The notes: generated from the sequence alone by a model not told the origin. A stretch of DNA of 64,000 nt from Lachnospiraceae bacterium (GCA_022845955.1 AP025576.1:3472001-3536000); one strand, 5' to 3'. Positions 33,709 through 42,070 are shown, counted from the first letter of the stretch. Program-made: numbers and translations.

Positions 33709-34452
33709 ATGAATCAGGAGCAGCAATTTGCGAATACGCTGGAGGAAGTCAGACGTCTTGCGAAAAACCAGGGCAACTGTATCGGAAGGGAGCAGGTGAA
33801 GGAAGCCTTTCTCCCTCTCGGTTTCGATGAAAAGCAGCTGGAAATGGTATTTGATTATCTGGAGGAACAGAAGATAGGTATCGGAGAACCCCTGCAGCCG
33901 GAGGATTATCTGTCCGCCGAGGAAATCAATTATCTGGAATCCTATCTGGAAAGCCTGGAATTGCTGGAAGAACTCTCGCCTGGAGAAAAAGAAGCGGTAA
34001 CTCTTTCCGCCATGGCGGGCGACTATGACGCAAAACAAAAGCTGATTGCGATTTATCTGCCCCAGGTGGTGGATTTGTCCAAGCTGTATGCAGGCCAGGG
34101 AGCGCTGTTGGAGGACTTGATTGGAGAAGGGAATGTGGCGCTTGCCATGGCGGTGGAAATGCTGGAAACTGCAGACGACGCCGCGGAGGCCCAGGGGATG
34201 CTGGGAAGCATGATTATGGAGGCAATGGAAAGCTATATAGCCCTGAATGTACAGGAGAAGGAAACCGGAAACAAAATGGCGGATAAGGTGAACCGTGTGG
34301 CCGATCAGGCGAAGGAACTGGCAGAGAGCCTGGGACGCAAAGTTACTGTGCAGGAGCTGGCGGAGGAAACGGGCATGACGTCGGAGGAGATATGGGAGGC
34401 GGTACGTTTCTCCGGGGATGCTATTGAAGATATCAGCAGTGCAGAGGCCTGA
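33709..34452 (+). CDS. Sigma-70-like protein lacking promoter-recognition regions
   Basis: This 247-residue protein aligns by eye to a housekeeping sigma factor in several blocks. Residues 1-60 resemble region 1.1. Residues 68-150 resemble regions 1.2-2.2, including DAKQKLIAIYLPQVVDLSKLY and DLIGEGNVALAMAVE (136-150), the core-binding motif. Residues 190-245 resemble region 3 (AKELAESLGRKVTVQELAEETGMTSEEIWEAV). The aromatic and basic region 2.3-2.4 (normally FSTYATWWIRQAI) is replaced by QGMLGSMIMEAMESYIALN, and region 4 is absent. It could bind RNA polymerase core without recognising promoters. Function is inferred only. RBS GGAAGGAAAAAGGA is good. Confidence 0.75.
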   Translation: MNQEQQFANTLEEVRRLAKNQGNCIGREQVKEAFLPLGFDEKQLEMVFDYLEEQKIGIGEPLQPEDYLSAEEINYLESYLESLELLEELSPGEKEAVTLSAMAGDYDAKQKLIAIYLPQVVDLSKLYAGQGALLEDLIGEGNVALAMAVEMLETADDAAEAQGMLGSMIMEAMESYIALNVQEKETGNKMADKVNRVADQAKELAESLGRKVTVQELAEETGMTSEEIWEAVRFSGDAIEDISSAEA

Positions 34453-34500
34453 AAGCCGGCATGGCCGCTTGGGGTTCACATAAGAAAAGGACAAGGGAAA

Positions 34501-34914
34501 ATGGCAGATCAGGATTTTAAATATGTAATTCAGGATTTGACAAATATATATCTGGGAGCAAGAGGGACCTATGAGGAAATACTGGAGGATGAAAATGTCC
34601 CCCATAAGCTGAAGGAAGTGATTGCCCGTATTATTCTGACGGAGGTGGCACCGGATACCACTCCGGAAAACCATGTGTTTTATATGACTCCGGACAGCGC
34701 CTCCTTTAAGGCATATAAGAAAATGAAAGCCCGTTTCAAAATGAGCGTATGGGAACCGGCGGATGGCAAAAAGCGGAAAAAGGCGGGATATGTCAACCGG
34801 GAATATCCGGTTGAAGAAATTGTTGCAAGCAAAGAACTGCATGGCAAGAAGGACACGACGGTGGTGGAAGAGGTGCACATCAGCAAGCTGGGTCTGGGGG
34901 CTGTGGTGGTGTGA
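34501..34914 (+). CDS. Hypothetical protein, 137 residues
   Basis: I do not recognise this protein. It is soluble-looking, with an acidic helical N-terminal half (FKYVIQDLTNIYLGARGTYEEILEDENVPHKLKEVIARIILTEV) and a basic, beta-like C-terminal half (ARFKMSVWEPADGKKRKKAGYVNREYPVEEI) ending in a hydrophobic SKLGLGAVVV. AAGGG stands just upstream of the ATG. It follows the sigma-like gene by 48 bases and precedes the terminator at 35008, so it is probably the last gene of the rhomboid-like operon. Confidence 0.75.
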   Translation: MADQDFKYVIQDLTNIYLGARGTYEEILEDENVPHKLKEVIARIILTEVAPDTTPENHVFYMTPDSASFKAYKKMKARFKMSVWEPADGKKRKKAGYVNREYPVEEIVASKELHGKKDTTVVEEVHISKLGLGAVVV

Positions 34915-34958
34915 GCGGGTCCCCGGATTAGAAGGGTGCCTGTACGGGGAAAAAAAGA

Positions 34959-35012
34959 ATGTTAACCAGCACGTTATATTTGGTTGACAATTAAAAAGAT
35001 GCATGATAGACT
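34959..35012 (+). promoter_or_regulatory. BirA-type biotin operator overlapping the bioY promoter
   Basis: ATGTTAACC (34959-34967), a 14-base gap and GGTTGACAA (34982-34990) match the half-sites and spacing of the biotin repressor BirA in Firmicutes (TTGTTAACC...GGTTAACAA type). The right half-site contains the -35 box TTGACA (34984-34989). After a 17-base spacer comes TAGACT (35007-35012) with an upstream TG. BirA loaded with biotinyl-AMP would therefore block polymerase. bioY lies downstream. Confidence 0.82.
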
Positions 35013-35042
35013 TCCTTTATACAGAGGGAAGTCTTTTTTTTC
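35008..35042 (+). terminator. Intrinsic terminator overlapping the bioY -10 box
   Basis: AGACTTCC (35008-35015) pairs with GGAAGTCT (35027-35034), followed by eight T. It ends transcripts coming from the 34501 gene. The bioY promoter should start RNA near 35019, inside the loop, so its own transcript lacks the left arm and escapes termination. Confidence 0.85.
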
Positions 35043-35175
35043 TTGAACATAAGGATGGCTTACAGAACATGGCATCCGTTGGTGATACAAGGATGGCCGG
35101 CTCGCAGGTATCCGCTGTTTCCTCTGGTAAAAACGAAAATAAGGGAGGAAATCCCCATCCGGGGAGGTTGGATTC

Positions 35176-35715
35176 ATGGAAAAGAAAGTATCTACAAAAT
35201 CATTGGTAATTACAGGGATGTCTGCCGCTGTAATCGCAGTTCTTGCACAGATTGCACTGCCTATGCCGTCCGGGGTGCCGGTTACGCTGCAGACATTTGC
35301 AATAGCATTGACGGGGGCTGTCCTTGGGGCTAAACTCGGTACGGCAGCGGCTGGGGTCTATATTCTGCTGGGTGCAGCCGGGGTGCCGGTCTTTTCCGGG
35401 TTTTCAGGAGGCCTTGCCGTTCTGGTTGGTAAAACGGGCGGCTTTATCTGGGGATTCCTTTTTCTGGCGTTGCTTTGCGGAGCCGGCAGCATGGTTAAAA
35501 ACAAGGCTGTGGGCTGCGGGCTGGGTGTCATGGGATTGGCTGTCTGTCATCTGTTAGGCATTCTCCAGTTTCAGCTGCTGATGAATATGGGATTTGCCGA
35601 ATCAGCCGTACTGGTATCGGTACCTTATCTTATCAAGGATGTGGTATCGGTGGCGATGGCCTTTGTATTAGGGCTTCAGATAAGAAAACAGCTGCTCCGG
35701 GCGGATATTCTCTAG
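35176..35715 (+). CDS. bioY: Biotin transporter BioY (ECF S-component)
   Basis: This 179-residue protein has six membrane helices and BioY landmarks: ALPMPSGVPVTLQTFAIALTGAVLGAKLG, YILLGAAGVPVFSGFSGG and GKTGGFIWGF. BioY binds biotin and works alone or with the shared ECF energy-coupling module, which is not in this window. The ATG follows GGGGAGG. The BirA-type operator upstream supports repression by biotin. The leader of about 150 bases shows no riboswitch that I recognise. Confidence 0.94.
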   Translation: MEKKVSTKSLVITGMSAAVIAVLAQIALPMPSGVPVTLQTFAIALTGAVLGAKLGTAAAGVYILLGAAGVPVFSGFSGGLAVLVGKTGGFIWGFLFLALLCGAGSMVKNKAVGCGLGVMGLAVCHLLGILQFQLLMNMGFAESAVLVSVPYLIKDVVSVAMAFVLGLQIRKQLLRADIL

Positions 35716-35787
35716 GCAGCGGCTCCTAAAAAGAGTAAGCTGGAGAAGGTGTGAAGCAGGCCGCCGGCAGTATCTTATAATTAATCC

Positions 35788-35827
35788 AAAAGAAATGCAG
35801 GAAATAACCTGTGTTTCTTTTTTTATC
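35788..35827 (+). terminator. Intrinsic terminator after bioY
   Basis: AAAAGAAATGCAGG (35788-35801) pairs with CCTGTGTTTCTTTT (35808-35821) apart from a TG/TG internal mismatch, with a 6-base loop and continuing T-tract. Confidence 0.82.
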
Positions 35828-35962
35828 TGCACCCCTCTTGCCGAATCATCTTTATAAAATGCCGGAAAAGTGATATACTTATAAAATATTACCGGATTCT
35901 GCCAGAGAAGCTGCGGCAGTGCGGTTCCGGAATGGGTAAATAGAGACAGGAGATATGGATGC

Positions 35963-38881
35963 ATGAAAATTGAAGAACTGACAAGCTACAGACTCGTTGA
36001 AAAAAAGAGAATAGAAGATCTGAACTCCATGAGTTATCTTCTGGAGCACAGGAAAAGCGGGGCCAGGCTTGCTTTGCTTTCCAATGATGATGAAAACAAG
36101 GTTTTTTATATCGGTTTCCGTACACCGCCGGAGGACAGCACGGGAGTTGCCCATATACTGGAGCATTCCGTATTGGAAGGGAGCCGGGATTTTCCGGTAA
36201 AGGATCCTTTTATTGAACTGGCGAAGGGAAGCCTGAATACCTTCCTCAATGCCATGACTTATCCGGATAAAACCGTATACCCCATCGCAAGCTGCAATGA
36301 TAAGGATTTTCAGAATCTGATGCACGTATATCTGGATGCGGTGTTTTATCCCAATATTTATAACGAACCCAAGATTTTTGAGCAGGAGGGCTGGCATTAT
36401 GAAATGGAAAGCCCGGAGGATGAACTGCATATCAACGGCGTGGTCTATAATGAAATGAAAGGGGCTTTTTCTTCCCCTGATGATGTACTGGAAAGAGAAA
36501 TCACAAATATTCTTTTTCCGGATACCACCTATTCCAATGAATCCGGCGGGGATCCGGAGGCAATACCGGATCTGACCTATGAACAGTTCCTGGATTTCCA
36601 CAGAAAATATTATCATCCGTCCAACAGCTATATTTATCTGTACGGAAATATGGATATGGCGGAAAAACTGGAATATCTGGATAGCGCTTATCTGTCTCAT
36701 TTTGACAGAATTACAGTGGATTCGGAAATCGGGGTCCAGGCCCCTTTTCAAGCGTGTGCGGAAGCCGGCAGGTATTATCCGATTACGGACAGTGAGCCGG
36801 AAGAGGATAATACCTACCTTACCTATAATATGGTAGTGGGAGACAGCCTTGACAGAGAAAGATATATTGCCTTCCAGATTCTGGATTATGCTCTTTGCAG
36901 TGCGCCCGGTGCACCCCTGAAGCAGGCCCTGCTGGACAGGGGGATCGGCAAGGACATTTACAGCTATTACGAAAGCGGCATCCGGCAGTCTTATTTTACC
37001 ATCGTAGCCAAGAATGCCAATCTGGCTCGGAAAACGGAATTTGTAACATGCATCGAAGAGACGTTAACGGGACTTTCCCGCCAGGGAATTGATAAAAAGG
37101 CCCTGCGTGCAGGCTTGAATTTCTATGAATTCCGTTACAGGGAGGCTGATTTCGGATCCTATCCGGCCGGGCTGATGTATGGGCTTCAGGTTATGGACAG
37201 CTGGCTGTATGACGAAAGTAAACCTTTTATCCATATCGAGGCGGGAGAAACCTATAAGAACCTGCGGGAAAAAGCGGAAACATCCTATTTTGAAGAGCTT
37301 ATCCGGGAATGTATGCTGGAGAACACACATAAGGGCATTCTTACCTTATCCCCGAAAAAAGGGCTTGCGGAAGAAAGGGACAGACTCTTAAAGGAAAGGC
37401 TTGCCGCTCTGAAAAAGGAACTCAGCAAAGAGCAGATAGAGGCTGTTGTTGCCCAAACCCATGCGCTGCTGGTATACCAGGAGACACCGGATACCAAGGA
37501 AGCGCTGGCAACCATCCCCCTTCTTAAGAGAGAGGATATCCGCAAGGAAGCGGAACCTCTGGTGAATGAGATACGCTCAGCCGGCTCTACCACTGTGATG
37601 TATCATGATATTTTTACGAACCATATCAGCTATTTCCGTTTCCTGTTCGATGTAAAGCAGGTTCCGGAGGAGTTATTCCCGTATATCGGCATCCTGAAAT
37701 CGGTTCTAGGCTATGTGGATACGGAGAACTTTACCTATGGAGAACTGTTCCATGAAATGAATATGGAGACCGGTGGTATTTCCGCAGTCACCAATTTCTT
37801 TACCAATGCCCGTAATCTGTCCGAATGTCTGGTTACCTTTGAGATGAAGGCAAAGTCGCTGGAGGGCAATCTGCCAAGAGCCGTGGAGCTGGTGCAGGAA
37901 ATTATGCTGAAATCCCGGTTTGACGACGGGAAAAGGCTGTATGAAATATTGGCGGAACTAAAATCCAGGCTGCAGTCCAATCTGATATCATCCGGCCATT
38001 CCGTAGCGGCAAGCCGCGCCATGTCCTATTTTTCACGGCCGGCAGCTATTCAGGAGCAGATAAACGGCATGCCTTTTTACCGTCTTATCGATCATCTGGA
38101 AAAGAACTTTGAAAGCTGCAGAGAGGATTTACAGCATAAGCTCCAGTCTCTGGTGTCCTATATTTTCCGTCCGGAAAACCTGCTCTTGGACTATGTGGGT
38201 ACCGAAGATCATTACGGGGAGTTCCTTTCATTGGCGGAACGTGTAAAAAATGCGCTTTATACAGAGCCTGTGGAAAAGAAAGCATTTACGATAGAGCCGG
38301 TTAAGCTAAATGAGGGATTTTTATCCGCATCCCAGGTACAATATGTGTGCAGGGCCGGGAATTTTGTCAGCAAAGGGCTGCCGTATACCGGTGCGCTGAA
38401 GGTGCTGAAGGTCATGATGAGTTATGAATATCTGTGGCAGGAGATAAGGGTAAAGGGAGGCGCTTACGGCTGTATGTGTGCTTTTGGAAAAAGCGGGGAC
38501 AGCTATTTTGTTTCCTATCGGGATCCGAACCTGAAAAGTACGGTGGAAGCTTATGAAAAAGCCGCCGGGTTTGTAGAAGCTTTTGACGGTGATGAACGGA
38601 CGATGACTCAGTATATTATCGGCGCCGTCAGCGAACTGGACACTCCCCTTAATCCGGCGGCCAAGGGCCTTCGTGCCATGAGTTCCTATCTGACCAAACA
38701 GACTTATGAAGATTACCAGAGGGAAAGAGACGAGCTTCTTGGAGCGGATGCGGAGACTATCCGTTCTCTTGCGGCCGTAATCCGTGCCTTCATGGAGGAT
38801 GATTGTTTGTGTGTAGTGGGGAATGACACCAGACTGAAGGAAGACAAAGAATTGTTTGGCGTACTGGAAAACCTGTATTGA
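35963..38881 (+). CDS. M16C family metallopeptidase (presequence protease/insulinase-like)
   Basis: This 972-residue peptidase has the inverted zinc motif HxxEH at H64-H68 in GVAHILEHSVLEGS and the downstream YNEMKGAFSS block that supplies the third zinc ligand. The long two-half clamshell architecture matches M16C enzymes (PreP, FalC-like), which degrade unfolded peptides inside a closed chamber. No signal peptide is seen, so it is probably cytoplasmic. A promoter with an extended -10 (TGATATACT, ending 35879) lies upstream. The gene stands alone between terminator 35788 and an inverted repeat at 38916. Confidence 0.92.
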   Translation: MKIEELTSYRLVEKKRIEDLNSMSYLLEHRKSGARLALLSNDDENKVFYIGFRTPPEDSTGVAHILEHSVLEGSRDFPVKDPFIELAKGSLNTFLNAMTYPDKTVYPIASCNDKDFQNLMHVYLDAVFYPNIYNEPKIFEQEGWHYEMESPEDELHINGVVYNEMKGAFSSPDDVLEREITNILFPDTTYSNESGGDPEAIPDLTYEQFLDFHRKYYHPSNSYIYLYGNMDMAEKLEYLDSAYLSHFDRITVDSEIGVQAPFQACAEAGRYYPITDSEPEEDNTYLTYNMVVGDSLDRERYIAFQILDYALCSAPGAPLKQALLDRGIGKDIYSYYESGIRQSYFTIVAKNANLARKTEFVTCIEETLTGLSRQGIDKKALRAGLNFYEFRYREADFGSYPAGLMYGLQVMDSWLYDESKPFIHIEAGETYKNLREKAETSYFEELIRECMLENTHKGILTLSPKKGLAEERDRLLKERLAALKKELSKEQIEAVVAQTHALLVYQETPDTKEALATIPLLKREDIRKEAEPLVNEIRSAGSTTVMYHDIFTNHISYFRFLFDVKQVPEELFPYIGILKSVLGYVDTENFTYGELFHEMNMETGGISAVTNFFTNARNLSECLVTFEMKAKSLEGNLPRAVELVQEIMLKSRFDDGKRLYEILAELKSRLQSNLISSGHSVAASRAMSYFSRPAAIQEQINGMPFYRLIDHLEKNFESCREDLQHKLQSLVSYIFRPENLLLDYVGTEDHYGEFLSLAERVKNALYTEPVEKKAFTIEPVKLNEGFLSASQVQYVCRAGNFVSKGLPYTGALKVLKVMMSYEYLWQEIRVKGGAYGCMCAFGKSGDSYFVSYRDPNLKSTVEAYEKAAGFVEAFDGDERTMTQYIIGAVSELDTPLNPAAKGLRAMSSYLTKQTYEDYQRERDELLGADAETIRSLAAVIRAFMEDDCLCVVGNDTRLKEDKELFGVLENLY

Positions 38882-38915
38882 CAAAAGGTACGGGCTGTCG
38901 GGCATCGTTTTTTCC

Positions 38916-38956
38916 CGGATCCGGACATGGGCGCTGCGGCGCCGGTTCCGGATCCG
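38916..38956. repeat. GC-rich inverted repeat between M16C and DUF4349 genes
   Basis: CGGATCCGG (38916-38924) and CCGGATCCG (38948-38956) form a 9-base perfect dyad around a GC-rich centre that can itself pair (GGCGC/GCGCC). No T-tract follows on either strand, so it is not a standard terminator. It may be an RNA-stabilising hairpin or an operator. Confidence 0.55.
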
Positions 38957-39009
38957 CGAAGTGTCTTAACAGCGCGCACAAAGCCCGATAAACAGGGCAG
39001 GAGGTTATT

Positions 39010-40179
39010 ATGAAAAAAAAGACGGCAATTACCGGTTTACTTATCAGTTTCTGCCTGTTTGCAGTGATGTTTGCTGGCTGCGGGAGCAGTTCCAAATCGT
39101 CCTCCCAGAATTCTTCCCCCGCGGAGGCAGCTGTCACCTATGATTCCGGCGGGGTGTATTCCGAGTATTCCTATGATACGGCAGCGGCGGAGGAGGATGC
39201 GGAGGCAGCCGGCGGGGAAAACGGTGCTGCAATGGAGAATACGGCGGCTTCCGGCAGAAAGCTGATTAAAAATGTGGATATGACCGTAGAAACAGAGGAT
39301 TACGGAACTCTGGTAGCCGCCGTTGAGGAAAAGGTAAATACATTGAACGGCTATATTGAGCAGTTTGCTTCCTATAATGAAAACAGTATAGGCAGCCGGA
39401 GCGCCAATCTCACCCTCCGTATCCCTGCGGAGAATCTGGATGCCTTTGTGGATCAGGTGGACGAGATTTCCAACGTGGTATCCCGTCAGGAATCCATAGA
39501 GGATGTCACGCTGCAGTACGTGGATCTGGAAAGCCACAAAAAGATGCTGGAGCAGGAACAGGCCAGACTCCTTGAATTGATGGAGCAGGCGGAAACCATG
39601 GAAGATATCATTTCTATCGAAAGCCGCCTTACAGAAGTTCGCTATCAGCTGGAAAGCATGGAAGCCCAGCTGCGGACCATGGATAACCAGGTAAATTACA
39701 GCACCGTATATCTGTACATAAACGAAGTGACACGCCTGACGCCTCCGGAGGAAAAAGGAACCTGGGAACGTATCCGGATTGGTTTCTCTGAAAACCTGTA
39801 TAATGTAGGGCATGGCCTGAAGGAATTCTGCATCGGTTTCATAATTTCCTTGCCGGTTCTCTTTGTTTTTGCTATTATCATTGGTGTTGCCATAATAATT
39901 ATGAAATTCATTATCCGTGCCAGCCGGAAACGGGAAGAGGAAAACCGGAAAAAGTACGGCGTACCCTACAGGCCCGCCGGCAGGCCGCCTTTCGGCCCCG
40001 GTTACGGTCCCCAGGGACCGCCGCCCATGTCCGGTTCAGGAGAAACGCCGGCAGGAGGAAATCCTACAGCAGGAAACCCGGCATCAGGAAACCCGACAGG
40101 CGGAATACCCGCCGGGAAGCCGGAAATGCCCGTGCCGGATGACAGAAAAGCTCCGGATAATAACGAATCCCCCAAATAA
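39010..40179 (+). CDS. DUF4349 lipoprotein with proline/glycine-rich tail
   Basis: This 389-residue protein begins with a lipoprotein signal ending in the lipobox MFAGC, so it is membrane-anchored and faces outward. Residues 85-275 form the DUF4349 domain: KLIKNVDMTVETEDY, then SRSANLTLRIPAENLDAFVDQV, and a coiled coil (DLESHKKMLEQEQARLLELMEQAETMEDIISIE). A membrane helix near 280-305 is followed by a basic, then Pro/Gly-rich cytoplasmic tail with repeated GNP units (residues 345-370). Function of DUF4349 is unknown. It sits directly before era but probably has its own promoter. Confidence 0.88.
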   Translation: MKKKTAITGLLISFCLFAVMFAGCGSSSKSSSQNSSPAEAAVTYDSGGVYSEYSYDTAAAEEDAEAAGGENGAAMENTAASGRKLIKNVDMTVETEDYGTLVAAVEEKVNTLNGYIEQFASYNENSIGSRSANLTLRIPAENLDAFVDQVDEISNVVSRQESIEDVTLQYVDLESHKKMLEQEQARLLELMEQAETMEDIISIESRLTEVRYQLESMEAQLRTMDNQVNYSTVYLYINEVTRLTPPEEKGTWERIRIGFSENLYNVGHGLKEFCIGFIISLPVLFVFAIIIGVAIIIMKFIIRASRKREEENRKKYGVPYRPAGRPPFGPGYGPQGPPPMSGSGETPAGGNPTAGNPASGNPTGGIPAGKPEMPVPDDRKAPDNNESPK

Positions 40180-40195
40180 AGGAGAAAAATAATAC

Positions 40196-41188
40196 ATGGA
40201 TATGGAAGCAAAGCGTTCCATGGAAGCTAAACGTTCCATGGAAGCAACGCGTTCCTTAGAGGAACTGCTCGCCGCCGGAAAGCCTTTGAATGAAAAATAC
40301 AAATCAGGCTTTGCCACATTAATAGGACGTCCTAATGTGGGAAAATCCACCTTGATGAACCGTCTGGTCGGACAGAAGATTTCCATCACGTCTAATAAAC
40401 CACAGACGACCCGCAACCGGATCCAGGCTGTTTATACGTCCGAAGAAGGCCAGATTGTATTTCTGGACACACCGGGAATAAACCGGGCTAAAAATAAACT
40501 GGGTAATTATATGCTGAAGGCGGCGGAGGGGACACTGCAGGATGTGGATGTCATTTTGTGGCTTGTGGAGCCTACCACCTATATCGGAGCCGGTGAAAGG
40601 CATATCATCGAACAGTTGAAAAAGTCAAAGACGCCTGTTATTCTCGTGATTAATAAAACCGATACCGTGAAAAAGGAAGAGGTGTTTCCTTCGATAGATA
40701 CCTACCGCAGAGAATTGGATTTTGCGGAGGTAGTGCCAGTCTCCGCCCGCTGCGGAACCAATACGGATACACTGATTTCCTGTATTTTCAAGTATTTTCC
40801 TTACGGCCGGCCTTTTTATGACGAGGATACGGTAACGGATCAGCCGGAGAGGCAGATCGTGGCGGAGTTAATCCGTGAGAAGGCCCTGCGATCCCTGGAT
40901 GAGGAAATCCCCCACGGAATAGCGGTCGCTATTGAAAGTATGAAGTACAGGAAAAACATTGCGGATATCCAGGCCACTATTATTTGCGAAAAAGACTCCC
41001 ACAAAGGTATTATTATCGGCAAGGGAGGCCAGATGCTTAAGACGATCGGCAGCAAGGCCCGTCCGGAAATAGAGGACATGCTTCAGTGCAAAGTAAATCT
41101 GCAGCTTTGGGTCAAGGTAAAAAAAGACTGGCGTGACAGCGATTTCCTGTTGAAAAATTTTGGCTACAATCCGAAAGAGCCCGAATAG
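40196..41188 (+). CDS. era: GTPase Era, ribosome maturation factor
   Basis: This 330-residue protein binds GTP and 16S rRNA and checks 30S subunit assembly. Motifs are G1 GRPNVGKST, G2-G3 up to LDTPGI, G4 NKTD, G5 SAR, and a C-terminal KH domain with GKGGQMLKTIG. It is about 30 residues longer than usual because the N-terminus carries three tandem copies of a six-residue unit, MEAKRS/MEAKRS/MEATRS. ATG 40196 is the best start, since AGGAG at 40180-40184 lies 11 bases upstream; each repeat also begins with ATG. YqzL-like and recO genes follow, the normal Firmicute order. Confidence 0.95.
   Translation: MDMEAKRSMEAKRSMEATRSLEELLAAGKPLNEKYKSGFATLIGRPNVGKSTLMNRLVGQKISITSNKPQTTRNRIQAVYTSEEGQIVFLDTPGINRAKNKLGNYMLKAAEGTLQDVDVILWLVEPTTYIGAGERHIIEQLKKSKTPVILVINKTDTVKKEEVFPSIDTYRRELDFAEVVPVSARCGTNTDTLISCIFKYFPYGRPFYDEDTVTDQPERQIVAELIREKALRSLDEEIPHGIAVAIESMKYRKNIADIQATIICEKDSHKGIIIGKGGQMLKTIGSKARPEIEDMLQCKVNLQLWVKVKKDWRDSDFLLKNFGYNPKEPE
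40202..40255 (+). repeat. Three tandem 18-base repeats at the start of era
   Basis: Three in-frame copies at 40202-40219, 40220-40237 and 40238-40255 differ at only a few positions and encode MEAKRS, MEAKRS, MEATRS. Each begins with ATG. Such a unit could expand or contract by slippage without breaking the frame. Confidence 0.9.
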
Positions 41189-41265
41189 AAAAACCAAAAA
41201 CGCGAACCCTAATAGTGTACTTCTTTCAGGTACGACTGAAAAAACAGAAGAGGACTGGGTGAAGG

Positions 41266-41445
41266 ATGAGCGATTTAAACAGCTGGAAACAATTTATGAA
41301 AACGGGAAAAGTGGAAGATTATCTGAAAATTGCCGCACAGTATGCGGATGAAGACGTAAGGGAAGGGCAGGAACCAGACAAGAATGCAGGATTTGCTCAC
41401 AGTGACAGGACTCATACTGAAGGCGGAACCTATCGGGGAATATGA
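41266..41445 (+). CDS. YqzL-like small protein
   Basis: This 59-residue frame reads MSDLNSWKQFMKTGKVEDYL, then KIAAQYADEDVREGQEPDK. The W-x2-F-x2-TG-x-v-x2-YL pattern matches Bacillus YqzL, a small protein of unknown function whose gene also lies between era and recO. ATG 41266 follows GAAGG. The frame continues 62 bases into recO, and the residues after about 38 have no YqzL counterpart, so the overlap region may be non-conserved tail. Confidence 0.65.
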   Translation: MSDLNSWKQFMKTGKVEDYLKIAAQYADEDVREGQEPDKNAGFAHSDRTHTEGGTYRGI

Positions 41446-42034
41446 CAGAAGGGTGGTTATACTTACAAAAGAACGAGGCAAGATAACGGCCTTTGCCAGG
41501 GGCGCAAGGAAGCAGAATAACCGCTTCCTTGCGCCTACGAACCCTTTTTCCTTCGGTGAATTCCGGCTGTATGCCGGCCGTTCCTCCTATACTATGGCGG
41601 AGGCTTTCATCTCCAATTATTTCGAAGGCCTGCGTTCTGATTATGAGGGGGCTTATTACGGGATGTATTTTCTGGAGGTGTGCGACTACTGTACCAGGGA
41701 AAATAACGACGAAAGAGAGCTGCTGAAGCTATTATACCAGTCACTGAGGGCCCTTACCGCAAAAAGCCTGGATCATGAACTGGTGCGTTACATATTTGAA
41801 ATCAAAACAGTGGTAATAAACGGGGAATTTCCCGGGATCCCTTCCGGGGAAAAGCTGCTGGACTCTACAGTCTATGCCATATCCTTCATTGCCGGTTCAC
41901 CGGTGGAGAAGCTGTATACCTTTACGGTAACGCCTCCTGTCCTCCGGGAACTGGGCCGTCTGGCGGGCCTGTATTGTAAAAACGCTTTGGATGGTCATTT
42001 TAAGAGCCTGGAAATTATAAACAGCCTTTGCTAA
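41384..42034 (+). CDS. recO: DNA repair protein RecO
   Basis: This 216-residue protein helps load RecA with RecF and RecR. The N-terminal OB fold is recognisable (VTGLILKAEPIGEYDRRVVILTKERGKITAFARGARK, NPFSFGEFRLYAGRSSYTMAEAF), followed by a helical domain. It is shorter than the usual 240-270 residues and has no CxxC zinc-finger pairs in the C-terminal half, where many Firmicute RecO proteins do. The start overlaps the YqzL-like frame. A strong promoter for the next gene begins 8 bases after its stop. Confidence 0.88.
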   Translation: MQDLLTVTGLILKAEPIGEYDRRVVILTKERGKITAFARGARKQNNRFLAPTNPFSFGEFRLYAGRSSYTMAEAFISNYFEGLRSDYEGAYYGMYFLEVCDYCTRENNDERELLKLLYQSLRALTAKSLDHELVRYIFEIKTVVINGEFPGIPSGEKLLDSTVYAISFIAGSPVEKLYTFTVTPPVLRELGRLAGLYCKNALDGHFKSLEIINSLC

Positions 42035-42041
42035 GTTTATG

Positions 42042-42070
42042 TTGAAAATCAGGGAAAGGTCGGATATAAT
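42042..42070 (+). promoter_or_regulatory. Sigma-A promoter of the 42105 lipoprotein gene
   Basis: TTGAAA (42042-42047), a 17-base spacer and TATAAT (42065-42070) lie just after recO and 35 bases before the lipoprotein start. It may also serve glyS, which follows in the same direction. Confidence 0.82.

Noticed and set aside
34970..35175. Riboswitch in the bioY leader
   Set aside because: The remaining leader has no strong conserved structure, and the BirA-type operator accounts for biotin control.
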